DNA of 64,000 nt from Cylindrodendrum hubeiense (Eukaryota; Ascomycota; Sordariomycetes; Hypocreales; Nectriaceae): contig JAANBB010000006.1 of assembly GCA_014621425.1 (NCBI GenBank), positions 124,001 to 188,000 of the forward strand, in the 5' to 3' direction. The notes beneath the pieces were generated by a model. It ran no database searches. It saw nothing but the letters and a program-made list of their open reading frames with translations, and had not been told where the DNA came from. A program made the position numbers and the translations under genes. Every line of letters starts with the position of its first letter. Position 1 is the first letter of the stretch. Shown here in pieces: positions 34,986 to 45,400 of this stretch.

Positions 34986-36480
34986 ATGTATCGAACTAGT
35001 CAATCACCACTCATACCAACGGACAAGGTTGTCCCTTTGGGGCTGTTCGACGACAACGCCATCACTCGGACAGCGATTCTTTATATCAATTTTGTCTTCA
35101 ACGATGTTCTTGATGCTCAAAAGTTGCGAGATGGTCTAGAAAGCTTAATCAAGCGGGACGGTTGGCAGAAGTTCGGTGCAAGATTGAGAGTTAATGTAAG
35201 TTCAACATCGATACAGGGCGGAACGAATTCTTACCAAGCGTCAGCGAAAAACGGGTGGTCTGGAGCATCATATTCCTTCAGAGTTCAGCAACGATCGCCC
35301 GGCGCTCAATTTTCACCATGTGAAGCATAGTATGGTGATAGCGGAGCATCCTCTTGCGTCTAAGTTGCCAAATATGAAGGCGAAGCCGACAGTCATGGCG
35401 GATCCGATGCAATTTGAGGCTTTGTGGCACCACCCCAGTATCCCGACAGAGCTCTCTGATTACTTGAGGAGAGATACACCTCAGCTAGATCTTGTCGTGG
35501 TCTCATTTGAAGACGCGACAGTAGTATCGTTGATTTGGCCTCATACCCTCTTTGATGCCTTGGGGCAAGGCGAATTGCTTCATTCTTGGTCTTTGATGCT
35601 TCAAGGTCGATCTGATGAGATCCCCATACCGTATGGTGTAGAAAGCGATCCTTTGGCCGAGCTTGGCCAACATCCCAAAGAGGCCCATAGGCTTAAGAGT
35701 TCACGGCTTTCTTGGTTTAGACTTGCCGTTTACTTTTCTCGGGTTTTGTTCGAAATCGTTATTCGGAAGCAACAAAGCCGCATGGTATGTATTCCAGGTC
35801 CATATATTCGCAAGCTTCGTGACGACGCTCTTCGTGGACTTCCTGGTTCAACTCAAGATGACACAAAGCCTTTCTTGAGCGAAGGCGATGTTCTGTGTGC
35901 TTGGTGGGCGCAAGTCAATGCTGCACACCTGTCCGAAGGTCCCGACAAACTTATTCAGGTGGCCAACATTTTCGGGTGGCGGTCCACACTGGCAGAGGAT
36001 ATACTTCCGTCTGACAAAATATATCTTTCCAATGCTTTTGGTTTCGTCAACGCTCTGATTCCTTCGAAGACCTTTTTCAGCGAGTCGCTGGGGTACTTGG
36101 CGTTGCAGGTCCGCCAAAGTATCGCGGGTTCCTGCAGCCGAGAGCAGGTCGAGACGTCCGCTGCATTGTGGAGGCAATCATGGATGAGAATGCCTCCGAT
36201 TTTCGGAACTCCTACGATGCACTTGGTCACCTGCTCGAATTGGTCGAAAGCCAAACTATTCCAGCTGGACTTTTCTGCGGCGATTGTTAAGCGTGGCACT
36301 GCAGAGTCGTCCAACGGACCGGGTCGGCCTTCGTATATACAGGCTTACTCCCGTGGATTATATTTCCCCAATATGTTCTTTATTGTCGGCAAAGATGTAG
36401 AGGGGAATTATTGGATGAGTGGCAATACAAACAAGGAACACTGGGTCAAAATTGAGGAGGCTATCGCCAAAATCGATTGA
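34986..36480 (+). CDS. BAHD/TRI101-like acyltransferase
   Basis: ATG at 34986. Exon 1 (34986-35195) and exon 2 (35245-36480) join in phase across a 49-nt intron, giving 481 aa. The splice restores the family segment GGLEHHIPSEF and NDRPALNFHHV, which supports the intron. The catalytic HXXXD motif is HTLFD in SLIWPHTLFDALGQGE. The second half has the expected NIFGWRS and FGFVNALIP strands. The usual DFGWG motif near the C-terminus is not clearly kept. Fungal members O-acetylate trichothecenes or other secondary alcohols using acetyl-CoA. Its place in a sugar-use island suggests detoxification or sugar acylation, but this is speculation. Confidence 0.82.
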
Positions 36481-36598
36481 TATTCAAGAACTGATTATAC
36501 AATTTTATTCAATTGATAAATGATTTATTATGGAAAGACAGTAAGTCTGCTTTTCCAGGGATTGTCACTAGTAATCGTAACCTTTCCTCGCAGAATAT

Positions 36599-38364
36599 CT
36601 ACAGCTCCTTTTCATCCACCAGCTTCTTGTCATTCAACTCATCGGAATAAGGGTCGATATGAGTCTTGGCGAACTTCCTCGCCGGGGTACGCTTCTCGAA
36701 CAGCAGATCCAGCTCGGCATAGGTGCGGCCCTTGGGCTCCGGCAGTCTGAAGAAGACCCAAATGGCGGACAGGAGGCAGGTGCCGGCCCAGAAATAAGCG
36801 GTGCGGGCTCCCCAGTTCCAAGCAGTGGATGAGAGCTGATAGTTCGTCATGACATTGACGAAAATGTTGCTGGCGTTGTATGCAGCGCGGGCCATGACGA
36901 TGGTCTTGGCCTTGAGTCTTGTGGATGACAGCTCTGAGATCAGAGAGTATGTCACTGGGCCGACAGTGAAGTCGTAGACAAAAGTGAAGACGATCAACAT
37001 GGCTCCAATGGCCCAGACGGAGCTGTTGTCCTTGGAGAATGACAGCGATCCCACAATGATGAGCAAAAGAAATTGGGCGCAAAGACCCGAGAAGTGGATC
37101 TTGCGTCGACCAACCTTGGCCATTAGGAACCAAGACCCAGCTGTGCCCACCATGCCGAGAGCGTACTGTGCCATGGAGAGCGAGAAAGAGTTGCTGGGGT
37201 CCATTCCAGCTTGCTTCAGGAAGTAGGAGAAGTAGCCCATGAGGTTCTGACCACCGAGCGTTTGCACGAGCCAAATGCCGACAACAATCTCGGTTCGGCG
37301 GAGATCAGTGCCCTGGAAGCAGTCCATATATGTGGTGCCTCCCTTGAGCTCCTTTTCCATCTCGTTGGTATGTTCAATCATGGCGATGGTCTCGTCAACG
37401 TTGAAGTCTGGCTGGTTGCGAGATGTGAGGCGCAGGAGGGACTTCTTAGCCGCCGCCCTGTTGTTCTTTCGCACATACCACCAGGGAGATCTGGGTAAAT
37501 GTTAGCAAGTGGTGTTTTATGGGAGAATATGAAGACGTACTCGGGTGCAAATATTAATCCTGCAAGGATGGGAACAGGCCACACCCACTGGACACCGAAC
37601 GGAATCCTGTAAGCCCATTCGTCATCGCGACCGACGGAGCCCTTGTTGACAGCGGCGGCGAAGAATTGGCCGATGACCCAACACATGTTGATGAAGGTGG
37701 TAAGATACGGCCTCAGCACCACAGGCGCAACTTCAGAAGCATATGCAGGCGTAACACTCTGGAAAGCACCCCACGGGATTCCTGTCAAGAGTCAGTTTGG
37801 TTCGCGACGATTTCTAGGCTCGAGACCGGACGTACCACATAACACTTCTCCCAAGACAAGGATCTTGATGTTGGGAGCGAAGAACAGAACGAAGACAAAC
37901 GCAATCATCAGAACCAGCGATCCGATAGTGGTGACCTTGTACCCATATCGATCAGACGCCCAACCGGCAAGGATCAGGCCAAAGATCTCGCCCGCGCGGG
38001 CTCCGTTGGACAGGCCCGACTGCCAGGCCGCCGAGATGGCGTAGTCGTCGGTGGCAGCGTTGTACTGGCCAAACTTCTTGTTGAAGACGGGCGAAGCGTA
38101 CAGGTTTCCCAGCAGCGCCAGGTCGTAGCCCTCCATGATGAGCGTGCTGGACAAAAGGACCGACCAGCCGATGGCGTGGGGGTACGTCTTGACGGCCTGC
38201 CAGAGGCTCATGTTGTGCTCGGCATCTGCAGCAAGCTTGGCCTCGGAGGCGAGGATCTCGGCATTGACTGTCTCTGCATGCTGGGCATCCACGTCGTCAC
38301 CTCGTGGTGCGGTAGTCTTGATGTCGGCCATAATGTGTTCTGAAGCCTGCGGCTCGATAGTCAA
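36599..38364 (-). CDS. MFS sugar permease, alpha-glucoside (MAL/raffinose) type
   Basis: Three exons (38364-37836, 37781-37541, 37490-36599) join in phase to 553 aa. Helices start after a hydrophilic N-terminus of about 60 residues. Sugar-porter motifs are ASDRYGYKVTT (loop 2-3), IPWGAFQSVTPAYASEVAP, PESPWWYVRKNN (PESPR-like), QTLGGQNLMGYFSYFLKQAG (helix 7), AKVGRRKIHFSG (loop 8-9) and LPEPKGRTYAELDLLFEKR at the C-terminus. It belongs with fungal H+ symporters for maltose, sucrose or raffinose. It is transcribed divergently from the maltase through a promoter with palindromic GCGGAG sites, pointing to co-induction. A later in-frame Met (residue 12) is an alternative start. Confidence 0.93.
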
Positions 38365-38726
38365 GGCGAGATCTGAAGGTGAGATCTGAGGGCTCTAGAT
38401 GAGATGCTCGTTCATCCAGGCGACCGCGGAGCTCTTATTTATGCTGAATCGAACTCCCAAGCCGGGGAAGAGTTCTGGGCCATCCATTAAAGCAGCAGGC
38501 TTCGGGAGAAGTCCCAGGTCGCATGGCATCACCTGAGCGGCTAGTATCCTGCAGGAACTAACGTCCCGGCTTGACGGACGTGACCTGGGGAAGCGTGGAG
38601 ACAGGGCGGGGTCGTCTGGGGTGACGCGAAGAATTCACACGATTGGACAGACTTTTCGTCGTGGCGAGCTAGAGAACGAGAAGCCGGCCATTGTCGACAG
38701 GAGACTCCGACCCGGGGGTTGCACTG

Positions 38727-38739
38727 GCGGAGGCTCCGC
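38727..38739. promoter_or_regulatory. palindrome GCGGAG-N1-CTCCGC
   Basis: Perfect 6-bp arms around a single G. CGG/CCG ends are typical of zinc-cluster regulator sites. Confidence 0.6.
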
Positions 38740-38831
38740 TGGCGATGCCATGACTCTGACAGGAGACGGAGCGGCGGTGATGGACTATGATTGGCTAGAC
38801 TCTGGAAATGGGCATCATCAGTCAGTTCAAG

Positions 38832-38846
38832 GCGGAGTAGCTCCGC
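38832..38846. promoter_or_regulatory. palindrome GCGGAG-N3-CTCCGC
   Basis: Same arms as the site at 38727 but with the spacer TAG. Confidence 0.6.
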
Positions 38847-38874
38847 ACGCCCTGGCGCAAATGATGGCTTGGCG

Positions 38875-38887
38875 GCGGAGACTCCGC
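38875..38887. promoter_or_regulatory. palindrome GCGGAG-N1-CTCCGC
   Basis: Perfect arms around a single A, just 28 bp after the previous site. Confidence 0.6.
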
Positions 38888-39030
38888 TCCAGAGATCCCT
38901 TAGCCGATGTGGTGATTCCCAACAGCCGGCATTCCTGGTCGGCGGATCAAGAAGCTTGAGCAGTTCCCTGGTAGCGGTGGATCTCGTGAAAAGGATTTGC
39001 CAAACACGAGACCAGAAGCGCGCGTGTGTA

Positions 39031-39045
39031 TGCGGACTCTCCGCA
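39031..39045. promoter_or_regulatory. palindrome TGCGGA-N3-TCCGCA
   Basis: Perfect 6-bp arms with spacer CTC, followed within 35 bp by two further CTCCGCA half-sites. It is the site closest to the maltase start (about 210 bp upstream). Confidence 0.6.
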
Positions 39046-39257
39046 GAGCTCTCCGCATGCCCCAGAGAATGCCCTCCGCATCCCGCACTGCAGCTCGGCG
39101 TGTTGCAGGCAAGGCAGTCAAATAACAACCCGTCCTTCCGGTCAGCCAGCTTGTCAACTTGCAACTCAGCCTCTTTGCCGTTGACAAATAGCGCTGCTGA
39201 AGACGCGAGCTCTAGTGTCCAAGCACACCCAAGCTACAACCTGCATCATTTGCGACC

Positions 39258-41078
39258 ATGGGCTCCCTCATCTGGGACGAGGAGAACAAATGGGTTGGCA
39301 AGCAACCGTGGTGGAAAGACGCCACCTTCTATCAGGTCTATCCGGCAAGCTTCAAAGACTCGAATGGCGATGGATGGGGCGACCTGCCCGGTCTCATTTC
39401 CGAGATTGACTACCTCAGTGACCTTGGCGTCGACGTGGTTTGGGTCTCACCTATTTTCGAGAGCCCCCAGAAGGACATGGGATACGATGTTTCCGACTAC
39501 CAGAAGATTTACGCGCCGTATGGCACGATTGAAGACGTCGACACTCTGCTTGTGGAATGTCACAAACGGGGACTGAAGGTCATCCTGGACCTCGTCGTCA
39601 ACCACACCTCAATTGAGCACGAATGGTTCAAGAGCTCACGGTCATCAAAAGACGACCCAAAGAGAGACTGGTACATCTGGAAGCCAGCCCGCTACGATGA
39701 AAACGGCGTGCGACACCCGCCGACAAACTGGCGAGGGTACTTTGCTGGACCTACGTGGACGTGGGATGAGCATACCCAGGAATATTACCTGCATCTCTAC
39801 GCTCCCGATCAACCTGATCTGAATTGGGACAATGACGATTGTCGCGAGGCTATCTACGAAAACACCATGCGCTTCTGGTTAGACCGTGGCGTGGATGGTT
39901 TCCGCATCGACACGGTCAACAAGTACTCAAAGCGACGAGACTTTGTCGACGCTCCCATCACCGACCCAACGTCGCCAGATCAGCCGGCGCCGGAGATGTG
40001 GTGCAACGGGCCTCGCATCCACGAGTTCATCCACGAAATGTACCGCAAGGTGCTCGGCCCCTACAACGCCGTCTCCGTAGGGGAGCTGTCTCTCACGCCT
40101 CATCCCTCACAAGTCATCCCATACGTCTCAGCGGCGGCCAAGGAGCTGGACATGGTGTTTGAATTCTCCATGATTCGGCTAGGCAACGGAAATGGCTTTG
40201 GAGCGAAGTATATCTACCAGCCGTTCCCGCTCTCTACTCTCAAGGCAGTCACGCACAAGTGGCAGAGCTTCATCGAGGGCACCGACGCATGGGCGACGGC
40301 ATTCTGCGAGAACCACGATAACGGCCGATCGGTGAATCGTTTCGGAGATGCCTCAACGCCGGAATGGTGGCTCAAGTCAAGCAAGACCATTGCCGTTTGG
40401 CAGGCCACGCTCACGGGCACCTTGTTCCTGTACCAGGGCCAAGAGATTGGCATGACCAATATGCCCGCTTCCTGGGGCATCGAGGAGTACAAGGACATTG
40501 AGAGCAACAACTTTTACGCCGAGGCCGTCGAGTCAGGCGACGAGAAGCGCATCCAGGCCACGATGCATGGCCTGCAGCTAATGGGTCGTGACCACGCCCG
40601 GATTCCGTTCCAGTGGGATGACTCTCCCAACGCCGGCTTCACGAGCGCCGGCGCGAAGCCGTGGATGCGAGTACACGATGACTACCGAGACATCAATGCC
40701 GCCAAGCAGACCAAGGACCCGGGTTCCATTTTGAACTTTTATAAGCGCGCCCTGAAAATGCGCAAGCAGCATCGGGACGTGTTTGTGTTTGGCTCGTTCA
40801 AGCTGCTGGATCCAACCGATGAGTCCGTCTTCGCGTACGTTAAAGAGAGCCCCGCCCCGGTCAATGGCCAGGAGGGAGCAAAGAGAAAGGCAGTTGTCCT
40901 TCTCAACATGTCGCAGGACGAGAGACTGGGTCTGGATGTCTGCCAGGCGTTGGGCTGTGCACCCGATGAGATCCGTTTGGCCCTTGACACAACTGCACAG
41001 AGCGGCGCGGGTCTCAAGGGAGGCCGACCGACACTAGCAGGATGGGAGAGCAGGGTATATGTGAATTTCAGCGTTTAG
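39258..41078 (+). CDS. GH13 alpha-glucosidase (maltase type)
   Basis: Intronless, 606 aa, without a signal peptide, so intracellular. WWKDATFYQVYPASFKDSNG and GDLPGL mark the oligo-1,6-glucosidase/maltase subfamily. Catalytic residues are all present: nucleophile Asp218 in GFRIDT, acid/base Glu276 in SVGELS and Asp354 in ENHDNGRSV; DLVVNHTS is conserved region I. The residue after the nucleophile is Thr, which in yeast-type enzymes goes with alpha-1,4 (maltase) rather than alpha-1,6 (isomaltase) preference. Its partner is the divergent permease: imported maltose, sucrose or related sugars would be split to glucose in the cytosol. Palindromic sites in the shared promoter probably drive joint induction. 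Confidence 0.95.
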   Translation: MGSLIWDEENKWVGKQPWWKDATFYQVYPASFKDSNGDGWGDLPGLISEIDYLSDLGVDVVWVSPIFESPQKDMGYDVSDYQKIYAPYGTIEDVDTLLVECHKRGLKVILDLVVNHTSIEHEWFKSSRSSKDDPKRDWYIWKPARYDENGVRHPPTNWRGYFAGPTWTWDEHTQEYYLHLYAPDQPDLNWDNDDCREAIYENTMRFWLDRGVDGFRIDTVNKYSKRRDFVDAPITDPTSPDQPAPEMWCNGPRIHEFIHEMYRKVLGPYNAVSVGELSLTPHPSQVIPYVSAAAKELDMVFEFSMIRLGNGNGFGAKYIYQPFPLSTLKAVTHKWQSFIEGTDAWATAFCENHDNGRSVNRFGDASTPEWWLKSSKTIAVWQATLTGTLFLYQGQEIGMTNMPASWGIEEYKDIESNNFYAEAVESGDEKRIQATMHGLQLMGRDHARIPFQWDDSPNAGFTSAGAKPWMRVHDDYRDINAAKQTKDPGSILNFYKRALKMRKQHRDVFVFGSFKLLDPTDESVFAYVKESPAPVNGQEGAKRKAVVLLNMSQDERLGLDVCQALGCAPDEIRLALDTTAQSGAGLKGGRPTLAGWESRVYVNFSV

Positions 41079-41930
41079 TAGAGAATTGACCCGGTCGTGT
41101 CTCTGGACTACATGACGCGGGGATTATTTCTTTCCAGTCGGATCTAGATGATGTTCCAATTATATTTAATCCACATTTATTAAAGTATTAACCATGCAGT
41201 CATCAGTCTATTTCTTCAACTCTAATGTTTATTCGGAGGAAATCAACCGAACCAACATACGCTCCTAGTATATGGCGGCGCCACGATCCACATAACGGGG
41301 CACGCGGCGTAATTAGCCCCCCGTCGGCTTCATCGAGGCCCGAAGCATCTAACTTGGCTATGCTTCGGTTCATTGTTTATAGCTCTTTTGGTCCACATGT
41401 TGCCTCGGTTGTATGTTGTATGACGCGGCTACGAACTAGTTTACAGAGTTTACCATTATTTCTCAGCCTTCCCTTCTATGCAGACAGGCATCATATCCTG
41501 ATTTCACCGAGATTTCTCCACCCCGAGGAAGTGGAGCTATTTGCGCTCGTGGCCGGCGCGGCGTAACACCAATTCCACATTCACATCTCCGGGATCCAAA
41601 GCTCATAAATTTTCGCGTGGTTCCGCGTGGCGTCGACTACGGGGCCATTTGTTGCCGTCCGCCGATATTTCCAAGATACAAAAACCAAGGGAATTCTGTC
41701 TTGGTATGCAAGGTCCCTCCTTTCATCGCCCTTGTATACGGTCCAACCACAACCGATCATTTCAGCAGTCAAGATAGTCCAAACCTGGCCGAAACGACAG
41801 GCCACGGAAAACTACTTGCTTACGTCAGATTAATCCTCCTTGCGGCATAGGATCGACGCTTCCAAGCATTTAGCAATCCATCCCCCGATAATTTTCATTA
41901 ATTGAGGAATCAAGCATCTACTTCTTCGTC
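41079..41930. other. intergenic, nothing recognised
   Basis: About 0.85 kb between the maltase and the lactonase-like gene. Several short overlapping frames have no family character. Confidence 0.45.
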
Positions 41931-42848
41931 ATGAGCGACAAAACAGATGGCGCCGCAGCCAAGGCTGTCGGTCTGACGTTTCTCACAACGGGCACCGTTC
42001 AGATCCGAGCATCTATGAAAAGCCAACCCATCACCAACCGAAACATAGCTATGCGCCGCTTGCGTTCGTTCACCGACCGTCAATGGACCGAAGAGCTGCC
42101 TGTTGGCGTATTCGTCATCTCCCACCCCGACGGCCCCATCCTCTTCGATACGGGCGAGTCACCAATGTGCAACTCTCCAGGATATCACCCACTCTGGAGT
42201 ATCAGCAAGCTAGTCACCATTGTTAGGATTTCCCCAGAAGACGGGGTTGTGAACCAGCTGCGCGCGAACAACATCGCGCCCGGAGATCTCCAGGCTATCG
42301 TTCTCAGCCACCTACACGGTGACCATGCTGGAGGACTCAAGGACTTGACAAATGAAGCCCCCAATGTACCAATCTACGTGAGCAACGACCACTGGGAAGC
42401 ATTTGGGAAGCACCCCTTCATGGCATCTCTGCAGGGCTGCACACCCCAACACTGGCCAAAAGACTTTGCGCCAAAGAAGCTTGACTTTACGGATGGCGCC
42501 GTTGGCCCGTGGAAGAGGACTCACAACATAACCTCCGACGGAAAGATTGTTGCTGTTCCGACCCCTGGCCATGTTCCAGGCCACATATCATTGGTTGTGT
42601 ACGGCGACAATGACGATGGAACCACGACAACATATTTCCTAACAGGCGATGCAACTTATGGCGTGGAATTGTTGGACAAAGAGGAGCCGGATGGTATCAA
42701 TGACAATCCCGAAATGGCTCTGCAGAGTTTGAAGCAGATCAAGGAGTTTGCGAGCCAGACTGACGTCGTTGTGTTACCAAGCCACGACACGGCGACGCCT
42801 CGCCTTTTGAAAGACCGTGTAGTATATAAGCCCAAGCCTGTAGAATAA
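41931..42848 (+). CDS. metallo-beta-lactamase-fold lactonase (AttM/AiiA-like)
   Basis: Intronless, 305 aa, no signal peptide. The di-zinc site is complete: HLHGDHAGG (His127, His129, Asp131, His132), a histidine in TPGHVPGH, Asp in TGDATYG and the last His in LPSHD. A long N-terminal part with LFDTGESP is typical of the quorum-quenching N-acyl homoserine lactonase branch. Fungal homologues are hydrolases of uncertain substrate; candidates are acyl-homoserine lactones, other lactones and esters, including plant or fungal toxins with lactone rings. No neighbour defines the substrate. Confidence 0.88.
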   Translation: MSDKTDGAAAKAVGLTFLTTGTVQIRASMKSQPITNRNIAMRRLRSFTDRQWTEELPVGVFVISHPDGPILFDTGESPMCNSPGYHPLWSISKLVTIVRISPEDGVVNQLRANNIAPGDLQAIVLSHLHGDHAGGLKDLTNEAPNVPIYVSNDHWEAFGKHPFMASLQGCTPQHWPKDFAPKKLDFTDGAVGPWKRTHNITSDGKIVAVPTPGHVPGHISLVVYGDNDDGTTTTYFLTGDATYGVELLDKEEPDGINDNPEMALQSLKQIKEFASQTDVVVLPSHDTATPRLLKDRVVYKPKPVE

Positions 42849-42873
42849 TTTTAGCCTGTATGGTAGCCGATAA

Positions 42874-43968
42874 TTAATTACTGGCCATTGCTCTACCCTT
42901 CACCGCAGAAAGAAGTAGGTCCAGGGCCGCCTCGTCTCTAGCTTTGTCATCATCTCCAAGTTTCCGAGCCTCTTCTGCCCCGTAACTCTCAAGCCAATCC
43001 TCTTCTTCCATAACGTCTCGTTCACCTTCCCGCTCCTCCCACATCTCACTATGGCTTTCGTACAGATCATTCCAGTAGAGGTATTCGAGTCTATCCTCAT
43101 CATCCGCCTTAAAACGGCTACCGTGTCTAAAACTGTCGTGCCCAGTAGCATCTAGAGTGGGGCAATCAAAGTATCGAAACTCGTTGTGCTGGAATGGTTG
43201 AGCTGCAGCTTTTATGTTCGCGGGCCTGTAAGGATCCCCGGCAAGGGCAGCGTCAACGATTTCGTCTGGGACCTCAAGATGAGGCGATATGCCCATTTTG
43301 AATACTCTCAGATTGGACATGGACTTCGTCCAGTGAGAAAGCAATGCATGCCATCTTAAGGGAGGTCTCATAGGTTCCTCATCATCAGCAATATTTGTCC
43401 GTCTTGTGTCTGGTACAGGATATCCTTGACGAAGCTCCATATGGCAGTCAGCTTCAAATAAAATACCACACCCGTCAAGGTAGAACTTATCGATCCCCAA
43501 AGACCCAAACCATTCAATCTGCCACTCATGACTGAATACGAAATTTCCCAAGGCTAGGACTTTCAAATTAGGCATCCCACTTCCTGCTCCAATAAGTCGA
43601 AGGTCCAACGCAGGATACCATCCCCAAGGGTCGTGAGAGTAGAGTGATAGGAATTGAAGATCCTTGGCAACTTCAGGACGAAGCCAGGTCGTGGGGAGAG
43701 CTTGAAGCATTATAAATTTCTGAGGATGCTCCAGGTAGTGGTCCCGATGTATACCGGTTTTATGAATGGCGATAGAGTCGAAGATCAGTAAGACTCGGCG
43801 AGCTTAGAATGGTTTCAAATGCCTTGGATTGAGTCAATCGCCGATCGTTAAAGTGTTCTAAGTTAGAGACCGTAAGAGTCTTAAGTTCAATAGGAGACTT
43901 GGGCGTGTTGACCGGAAGCTTCCCACTCTGATAACGGAAGAATAATGGGAATGTTGTCTACCCTGAGA
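42874..43968 (-). pseudogene. F-box-protein-like gene, probably disrupted
   Basis: The clear frame runs from 43710 (or upstream of it) to 42874, with KDLQFLSLYSHDPWGWYP, PNLKVLALGNF and GIDKFYLDGCGIL, the leucine-rich layout of the C-terminal half of fungal F-box proteins. It ends in an acidic tail (MEEEDWLESYGAEEAR). Further upstream the family pattern continues (SPIELKTLTVSNLEHFNDRR, then KAFETILSSPSLTDLRL) but in another frame, which meets a stop near 43770. Either a one- or two-base indel has broken the gene, or an unusual 75-nt intron removes part of the domain. No F-box is recognisable near 44.0-44.2 kb. The plain reading as an intact 278-aa protein from 43710 remains possible. Confidence 0.42.
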
Positions 43969-45400
43969 CGAAAGGATACACCTTAGAGTAAATGATGTTT
44001 GTATTTGAAGGGCATGACCAGTTAAATTCTGAAATACATCTACTGGTCAGGTCAAAAGTGAAGTGCATACTCCTGAAAGAATTCCGGATTATAATGTACA
44101 TGGTAGAGTCGCCTAAACCGTGGCGGAGTCCGTCAGTTAAACTAGCGGCCAGTATGGAGTAGGAGGAGAATGCCGTTTAGGAGAAGACACACTGGGCAGA
44201 AATTGTAGCCAAAGGAACGGTACACGTTCCAATTTGGTTGAGATAAAGCTCTAAGATGTATAACGGTTGGAAGCGCTTGGTGCGGATTAGATAATAATAA
44301 TATGGGAGAGGTAAGAGAAGTAAGAAATACTCTTAATCAGGGCTCAATGATGGATTCTATTTCTCCAGCCTATCTGACTAACGTCTTTTTTCCGCAATCT
44401 CATATTGCTGGAATGATTGATTTTGCTCTACTTGACCAGGAGTGGAAGATTGATCCCCTGCTTGGACCTGGGCTCCTCGGATTGCAGCTAGCGCAGCGTT
44501 GGTCGCAAACGAGCTTTGGTGGGGTATCGACCCTCCAACTCGGCTCTATGCTGAAGATGAAGACTCAGGTTCAGTTTGGACTCTCTCATGGATCATGCGC
44601 CCGTTACGCAATCATGGGCTTTTCAGCTTTGCCCATACAAGCCACCGTTGCACATATCAGCTGAAAACCCCACATTCGGAAACAACGAGGTTAGTGAGAC
44701 AGGCGGTCTCAGACTGCCTGCACCGATGCCTATTTATGTACAAGCGGTGTGTATGCATTCCAGCTATGCGTCTGAATTGATAACTTCCTGGGCCCATGAT
44801 ATTGCTCAACTGTTAGAATTCAGAGTCATCTCAATAACTGGGCATCGAAGGTTGCAAAACTGGCCCGAATCTATCAATGTGACTGCTGAACCTAAGACGG
44901 TTAGCGCGCAGTGAAGATGGGTCGGAGGCATCGAGGCAGCCTTGATTGTAATGGATTGCCAAGGGCGGCAATGCGACGCAGACGAAAAGTCTAGAGTTTA
45001 TATTGCAGAACTAGCTTTGGAAAGATCAATAGTTCTTCCTAAACTAACCAAAATGAAAAATGCGGCATCTGGTTAGCCAATAGGTAGATGCATTCCAAGT
45101 CAGTTCGTCCATTCGAGGCCTAGAACAAGCCCCTGCATCAAACTATTGCAAGGCCTAGGCCGCTATATCCACCCGCTGAGGCCACCACCAATGGTTCAGC
45201 ATGAGCTGAGGAGCACAAAATCACACTGGGTCTACCCAGGATGTCCCGCATAGTTTATATGAGAGATATAAAGGGGAGAGCGACTGTCCTGTGTGACCGA
45301 CGGCCCGAAGTTAGTGCTCACTCACTGGTCTCCAGACAGTGGATGAGATCAAACGTTCGCCACCACACGATACCTTGTTCTTCAACCATTGTCCTCAACC
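43969..45400. other. intergenic 1.4 kb with unassigned frames
   Basis: Frames at 44302-44664 and 44576-44914 overlap and together give protein-like but unrecognised sequence (WKIDPLLGPGLLGLQ, then WGIDPPTRLYAEDEDSGS in another phase). This might be a decayed gene, but I cannot name it. The rest has no features. Confidence 0.3.

Larger units (their letters stand above)
38365..39257. promoter_or_regulatory. bidirectional promoter of permease and maltase genes
   Basis: 893 bp between the divergent starts of the permease (38364, minus) and maltase (39258, plus). It is GC-rich and holds repeated GCGGAG and CTCCGC half-sites, four of them as palindromes with 1 or 3 bp spacers, plus single CTCCGCA copies near 39051-39057 and 39074-39080. 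This is the kind of site bound by Zn2Cys6 dimers. The binding protein is unknown; the 32.7-kb regulator is one candidate. Confidence 0.7.

Noticed and set aside
38541..39187. Long frames on both strands in the maltase-permease promoter
   Set aside because: GC-rich sequence opens frames by chance; they are Arg/Ser-rich, lack domains and overlap the palindromic sites and the gene starts.
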